Of a stretch of 64,000 nt of DNA, positions 58,700 to 64,000 are shown one piece after another. A model generated the notes under the pieces. The model was not told the DNA's origin. It made no database searches and saw only the letters and a program-made list of their open reading frames with translations. The stretch is from Tillus elongatus (taxonomy: Eukaryota > Arthropoda > Insecta > Coleoptera > Cleridae), in the NCBI GenBank assembly GCA_964006375.1, contig OZ023266.1, forward strand, positions 160,521,292 to 160,585,291, in the 5' to 3' direction. Both the position numbers and the translations under genes were made by a program. Numbering within the stretch: position 1 is the first letter of the stretch; every line of letters begins with the position of its first letter.

Positions 58700-61080
58700 A
58701 GTACTCTGTATCGGTTATTATGCTAAACACCGTGTTTTCCAAATATTCTGCTTGATAGGAGACAGGACAACTCATTTTCATTATTCTCTCGACAATTTTA
58801 AGAGGTGTGAATTGCTGCCATTATTTATAACGGAAAACACGTTACATAACTTTAATAACTCTATATCTGGATATTGTTGTTCGTATCGTGGTGTAGTCGA
58901 AACTAGTCATATCCTCTAGTCAAAAATTTGAATATATATGTTGAAGACGAGCTCCTATCTCCTATTCACTTTTTGAAAATAACAAGCTTTTGTCTAATGT
59001 CACTTTATTCAAAATAAGGAAATCTTGTTACAATTTTGGGGTTATCATCATCCTTATTGATATCCTAGAATCTGAAAAAAGGAAAAAATTAACACTCTCA
59101 AATGGGATAGAAAGAGCTTGTTTTCTTTCCCCAATGCTTGGAGGTGGATTGATCCCACCCTTGCTAACTAGTCTGATTTGCTAATTAGCGTTGGAAGAAG
59201 AATATGTTGAAAATGTGGACTGTATTTATAACTCTTGGTGCACTGGATTCCAGAAGATTTCAATAATACACTTTTTTATATTTATATGTGTTGTATTGTC
59301 ACTATATACACTTTGAACTTAACATTTATTTACAATTTGCGGTTTTACACTTGATTTAATGGGTTATTCAGGAGATTTCGCAATCTTATTAGCTAGTTGC
59401 TATTGCATTTAACTGCGCGTATACTTTTTAATTTCGAAGAAAACACTGACTTTTCACTGTATCACTGTACGAACGGAATTTCTGTAGGAAGATTGGAGCT
59501 TTAACTGAAGTGGCGTAATCACACTAGCGATGTTTAGGTAGAAGATAGGGATCTTAGAAGTCCCAAAAAGCGATGAAGATGAGATCCGTTGGTAGAACGG
59601 CCCTGTACAATTGAACTGGCTTAAACACACGAGCGATGTTTAAGTGGAATATTTGGAACTCGGGGTTTCATGGCGCGAAGAAGGGGCGAAGAAGATGAGA
59701 TTTGGCGTAGAAGTGACTTGTACCTTTCGAAAGGCTTGCTTTTATCGAGCTTTCGCGAACTTTCTTGTTAACACTTGAATTTTTAAAAGAATTTATTGAT
59801 TATAGTTACATAAAATACTTATGAATAATAATAAAAAATGATAAATATAAATTATGACAAGTTAAAAGAGACTCAAACAATAACAATGTAGGAATGTCCG
59901 TCCGTGGTCTGGTAACTTCCATATATAATATCTGGTGGGGCGTGGACCGAGAGGCGGTTTCCACCTAGGTTGCAGTCTTGAAGGTGATCCTGTCAGGTGG
60001 CTGGTTGCTGATTTGAAGGTCTAGTTGTTTACCCATCTATGAATAGTCTATTCTTCTAATTGCGCTGCTATTAATTAACCCATTCGTCAGCGACCTTGGG
60101 TGTTGAATCGGGATCTGTACTTCTTATATACATTGTATGAGTTGACTATTGTTATCTCGCGACTTAACTTCACGGTTAGGACGTTTGAATTTTTAAAACA
60201 ATTTATTTAACACTTTGAACAATCAATACTTAATTACTTAGTTACAAAAAAATGAATAATATAATATACTAAAAATAAGACGATCAACCTACATGTGATC
60301 TAATGTCTATGCACTCGGTGTGCCAATGACTAACTCGGAACAAGAATGAACGGTTCTACCTCTGTGAGCAGCCTCTTTATAGTCTTTCCTCCAGGCGTGG
60401 CACTATGTCTCTGGATAAACAAGGAATCTGCTGATGTATATTCTCACAGTGATATTCCGTTCTACTTGCACTTTGAACCTGCAAAGTTCTTGGCTCCGTT
60501 AAGACGACGGCTGACTCAGCGGTTCTTACCGTGGGAAGGCGACATTGTAGTATAACGGGCCATTGTTTGGGCTCCATTTATCTCGCGTAACGCTAGGTGA
60601 CGTAGTTGACATAATATAATGTCGGTAATACAGAATAGCCAACTAGGTAGAAGCATTATTCCTAGTGAAGAAAATCTACTGGGTGCATCTAAAGAATACG
60701 TCAAAGACAGCTAAAGCTATTTACAATAAACGACCTAACGGTATATAAGTATTCTTTGTATGGCATTGTTCATGAGTAAACCTAATGCGATACAGACGTC
60801 TAGAAGATGAGGATTAGCAGCAAATTGGAAAAGATTGTAAAGTCCAGAGACAAATAATTCCAGGTAGAAACTTAAAGGATAGTGCAACCTAATGACAATA
60901 AAGAGACAGGGGCGTACCAATTATGTTTCTCCAACAATAACCATATTATATGTTACAGCGAAAGAAGATATATCCACAAGATACTGCTGGACCCTCTACT
61001 TTAGCATCTACTTCTGTAACTATGATACTTCGACCTTACCGCAGATCCCAGGTGATACACAAAAAAAGAAAAAAATTGGG
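58700..61080. other. About 2.4 kb without clear genes
   Basis: Two diverged copies of a stretch of about 120 bp are recognisable (CACACTAGCGATGTTTAGGT near 59520 and CACACGAGCGATGTTTAAGT near 59636). A related pair of AT-rich stretches follows (TTTGAATTTTTAAAACAATT near 60185 and CTTGAATTTTTAAAAGAATT near 59774). They may come from a decayed LTR element, but no coding or primer-site evidence was found. Confidence 0.4.
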
Positions 61081-61092
61081 AAATAACTATTT

Positions 61093-61299
61093 CATAGAAA
61101 GAAAAGAAGTCAAGTGAAAACAAAGAAAATTCGGGTGCTGATACAGAAACTCAAAAGGTATAAAACGAGAGTTCTCTTATCCCTCAAACACATTTTGAGA
61201 GATTTGAAACAAAACAATTTCCTGTCCCAAGAGAGGTGTGCCTTATTTGATAACATGCCTGTTATTAATTCGCATATGATAAAACATTGTAGTTCATAG
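61093..61299 (+). pseudogene. Possible THAP/P-element-type transposase fragment
   Basis: A short frame (61114-61299) reads KIRVLIQKLKRYKTRVLLSL, LRDLKQNNFLSQERCALFDN. A basic coiled coil followed by L-K-x-x-x-L-L/F-S-x-E is the style of the segment after the THAP domain in THAP9/P-element-like transposases. The neighbouring sequence shows no further domains. Chance resemblance is possible. Confidence 0.3.
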
Positions 61300-61635
61300 T
61301 TATTGTGCTTGTCTTGAATACATCAATATTCAGAGAGATAAATCACTTGCTTTGCAAATAACGAATTGATTATTTACAGCTCGTGTTCCAATTTACTTGT
61401 ATCAGTAACTGCATTGATACATTCCTAATTGAGATACGTCATGTCTTTTGTAGATCTTGAATCATACACATCATACACAGCAACTTGCTAAAAAAACTGA
61501 AAAACCTGGGTTGGCTTCTTACAAAAAACTAGAAGTTTATCAATTAAAACTCAATATGAAGAACTGAAAAATTAGATTTCTAATTAAAAGCAAAAAAAGT
61601 TATAAACATTTGATGAAAAAAAGTCACTACAAAGA
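61300..61635. other. No recognisable feature
   Basis: AT-rich spacer before LINE L-5. Confidence 0.4.
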
Positions 61636-61636
61636 A

Positions 61637-62868
61637 AATGAGGTCGGCAGTTAATCTGCGCTGACGGAATCCATACTGCCTGTCGTGGATTAGACTGTAT
61701 TTTTCAAGAAATTTAAGTAATTCGGTGTTTATATACTTTTCCATCACTTTAGAGAGACTGAAGGGAGATAAATAGGCCTGTAGTTGCTAGGAAGCGCTTT
61801 GGATCCTTTCTTGGGGACGGGTTTTACTCGAGCAGTTTTCCAGTTACTCCCTCTATTGTAAGATGTCTGAAGCAGACGAGTCAGGACAGGAGCAAGTTCT
61901 GGTGCACAGTTTTTGAGAACAATTGTTGGGATCTCGTCAAGGTCAGAGGCTTTCTTGGTATTAAGAGAACAGAGCATCTTTCGTACCTTTTTAGGTTTGA
62001 AAATGATATCCGTCGTTTTATGCGCCACATTGGGGACTGTTGGTGGTTGAACATTTGGTGGTGCGTTGAGAGTAGAATTGCCGGCGAACAACGAGGCAAA
62101 AAGTTCAGCCTTGCCCAGGACGGTAGAAACAATTTCATCCCCTGAAACAAGAGGTGGGAACGTACTCATGCCGAAATTATTCCCAATATATTTAGCAAGA
62201 GTCCAGAAGGATTTGCTGCCGTTGGAGCTTGGGAGGCCTTTGTTTTGGATGTTGTTATTAAACGAGTTTTGTGCCTCGGAAAGAATGCGGACATAGCGGT
62301 TTCTTGCGTCGTTAAATGCTTGACGGTTTTCTTGACTGGAATTGTGTAGACGCGTTTTGTGAGCTTTGACCTTTTCAAGTCTGGCCTTGTCACATGTTTT
62401 AGAGAACCAGGGCTTTTGAGTGCCTGCAGAGGTTTTCTGTGTACGTGGAATAAATAATTCCATGCCAGCTTGGATAATTTCGGTGACGTTTTGTGAGATA
62501 TCACAGGGGTCAGGATGAAAGAATCAGACAGACGCCCATGGAAATCCGGAAAATAATCCCGCATTTCGTCCTAGTTCGCGGAGTTGTAGTACCAAACGAT
62601 ACGTGGATGTCATGACTGTGTGACCTCGGGTTGCATTGCGCAGGAAGCAGTGACCATGCCATGGTCTGATGTCTTATAGCATTCAAGTTTTGTAGTAAGA
62701 AGGAGATCCAAGAGATTTGAGCTGTGTGTTGGGATGCGAGGAAAGTAAGTAGGTTGCTGAACCATATTGGCTAAAGAATTTCTGACTGGAAAGGCCTCAG
62801 CTGCTCTTCCTTGTGGATCGGTTTTTGAAGATCCTAGCCAATCCTTATTATGAACATTGAAGTCATCA
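61637..62868 (-). mobile_element. LINE copy L-5, internal fragment
   Basis: Minus-strand copy. It begins at GACTTCAATGTTCATAATAA (62868), within a few bases of the L-3 start, and runs through the endonuclease end and linker into the RT. It ends at GCAGATTAACTGCCGACCTC (about 61637). Both ends are truncations. Confidence 0.9.
61744..62463 (-). pseudogene. LINE L-5 linker and RT N-terminus
   Basis: The longest intact frame of the family in this window: TQKPWFSKTCDKARLEKVKA, NRQAFNDARNRYVRILSEAQ, PLVSGDEIVSTVLGKAELFA, NVQPPTVPNVAHKTTDII, LDEIPTIVLKNCAPELAPV and KPVPKKGSKALPSNYRPI. A deletion removes GIFPS-type residues (NRGSNWK). The frame is lost just before SVVSKVMEK. The endonuclease end upstream (SDHGMV remnant near 62670) is in other frames with stops, and a deletion of about 25 bp removes part of it. 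Confidence 0.9.
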
Positions 62869-63048
62869 AGAATTTATATTAAATGTATATTTTTTCTTCA
62901 CGATTTTTTAAATGTATTTTAGATTTTAAATTAATTATATATGTTTTTCTTCACATACAGCATTTTAAATGATTTGTGGATCAATATTATTCACTACTTA
63001 ATTTTTATTTTTTTTTCTGTGTTTACATTGGATTTTTAGTGAATAAAT
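62869..63048. other. AT-rich spacer
   Basis: Short low-complexity segment between LINE L-5 and the TTA array. Confidence 0.4.
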
Positions 63049-63183
<135 letters not shown>

Positions 63184-63306
63184 TGCTTGGCGGAATTTTT
63201 TTAGGGCTGCGTTGGAGATTCCATCGTATCCCGGAACTTTCCTGTTTTTTAGTGACTTGATTATTTGGGAAACTTGTGTCAGGTGTGGCGCGAAGCGCAC
63301 TCCCAA
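63184..63306 (-). pseudogene. LINE RT N-terminal scrap
   Basis: The minus-strand frame reads RFAPHLTQVSQIIKSLKNRK, VPGYDGISNAALKKF. The S-L-K-N-x-K-x-P-G-x-D-G-I block is the start of the RT domain in many Jockey/I-type LINEs. The TTA array directly truncates it. It differs from the L family and from the scrap at 5880-6095. Confidence 0.65.
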
Positions 63307-63820
63307 TTTTATCGGCTTAGTATGTCAAACATCGAAGATATCGGCATTTGTGAACGAAATGTTTTTTTTTGTGGATTGATTATTCCTTAAGATTTTTCCG
63401 CTAATGACAATTTACTTACATATTTTTTGTTATCACAACGATGATAAGTAAAAAGTGGTTAGTTAAGACGTTATTATAAATTATAATAATAATATTATCT
63501 TGGTGCGTACTATTCAAGCTCAAAATAAATGAGTCATCACTTTTATTGCCAAACCAGAAGATGAAACGTATAATTTTACAAGTTATCAGAATCTAGGCAG
63601 GCAAATGATCAATGACATAGCATTATTGGGAGGTCTTTATGCCATACAATGTAAACTATTTTTATTCATAAGCAAAATGCATTATTTTATGTACTGGGGT
63701 CTGTGGCTGTAGGGCAGAGCACAATGCCAGTATTAATTTTGTGGTAAACAAAATATATTAAGTATTACAGGAAGATTTGAATTTTTTGGTGCATATATAA
63801 CTTTCGTTCAAAATTGCGTA
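63307..63820. other. No recognisable feature
   Basis: AT-rich DNA with no identified gene or repeat. Confidence 0.4.
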
Positions 63821-63825
63821 GATCA

Positions 63826-63872
63826 TTTCTATGAAAATTTACTACCATAACGCACTTACTGCGTGCAGACTA
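63826..63872 (-). repeat. Hairpin end of the 310-bp unit, isolated
   Basis: ATGAAAATTTACTACCATAA followed by CGCACTTACTGCGTGCAG is a single terminus. No partner is seen before the window end. Confidence 0.78.
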
Positions 63873-64000
63873 TAAATTTTAACGTAAATTACAATCTTGT
63901 TTTGCCTTGAGATTTTCAATTTGTTGTAGCACTTCTAAAGAAAATGGATAATTTTTTGTTTTGCAAGCTTATTTTTACAACTTTCTGTCTTCGATTCGAC

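Overview
This window looks like intergenic or heterochromatin-like DNA from an arthropod, most likely an insect with a large, AT-rich, repeat-laden genome. The evidence is the set of mobile elements: CR1/Jockey-type LINEs, an R1-like LINE, Penelope-like elements with GIY-YIG endonucleases, Tc1/mariner-superfamily and pogo/jerky-type DNA transposons, tRNA-derived SINEs, and a trace of an LTR element primed by tRNA-Lys. The species cannot be named from sequence alone. I found no intact host gene, rRNA or functional tRNA gene, and no bacterial-style operon. Every protein-like region with a recognisable family is a fragment of a transposable element broken by stops or frameshifts.

The dominant component is one repeat family, here called the TA-core element (working name). 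In its fullest form it starts with a unit of about 310 bp whose two ends are inverted copies of a small hairpin sequence (ACGCAGCAAGTGCGT). A conserved non-coding middle follows, then a long (TA)n array, then a tail of about 120 bp ending in a hairpin (GTGAATTTT...AAAATTCAC). Fragments or fuller copies lie at about 1.6, 6.1-6.9, 7.9-8.7, 11.0-13.7, 14.7-15.1, 15.6-17.2, 21.3, 22.3-23.9, 37.5-38.3, 41.9-42.9, 45.9-48.1, 49.0, 52.7-54.0 and 55.0-55.7 kb, on both strands. Most of the 24 or so (TA)n arrays in the window are the cores of these elements.

Layout: 0-1.6 kb LINE copy L-1; 2.7-4.5 kb Penelope-like element A; 4.5-6.1 kb R1-like and other LINE fragments; 6.1-8.7 kb TA-core elements; 8.7-10.2 kb LINE L-2; 10.3-13.7 kb TA-core cluster; 14.0-17.8 kb Penelope-like element B split by nested TA-core copies; 18.8-19.8 kb a 299-bp repeat in direct and inverted orientation between TA arrays; 20.1-20.7 kb short tandem repeats; 21.3-23.9 kb TA-core copies and a tRNA-like SINE head; 24.4-26.7 kb pogo-2; 26.8-27.1 kb SINE; 27.7-30.1 kb LINE L-3; 31.9-32.0 kb an LTR-element foldback at a tRNA-Lys primer site; 34.0-36.0 kb mariner M-1, followed by a tandem duplication of about 0.95 kb; 37.5-38.3 kb TA-core; 39.4-43.3 kb pogo-1 with a nested TA-core copy; 43.5-45.6 kb octamer repeats, low-complexity DNA and a LINE 3' end; 45.9-48.1 kb TA-core with an internal tandem array; 49.6-52.0 kb mariner M-2; 52.7-55.7 kb TA-core and 299-bp family pieces; 55.8-57.6 kb LINE L-4; 57.95-58.69 kb a small TIR transposon relic; 61.1-63.3 kb a possible THAP-type fragment, LINE L-5 and a LINE RT scrap.

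The parts interact as nested insertions rather than as a pathway. The elements insert into one another, and TA arrays repeatedly border TA-targeting transposons and other repeats.
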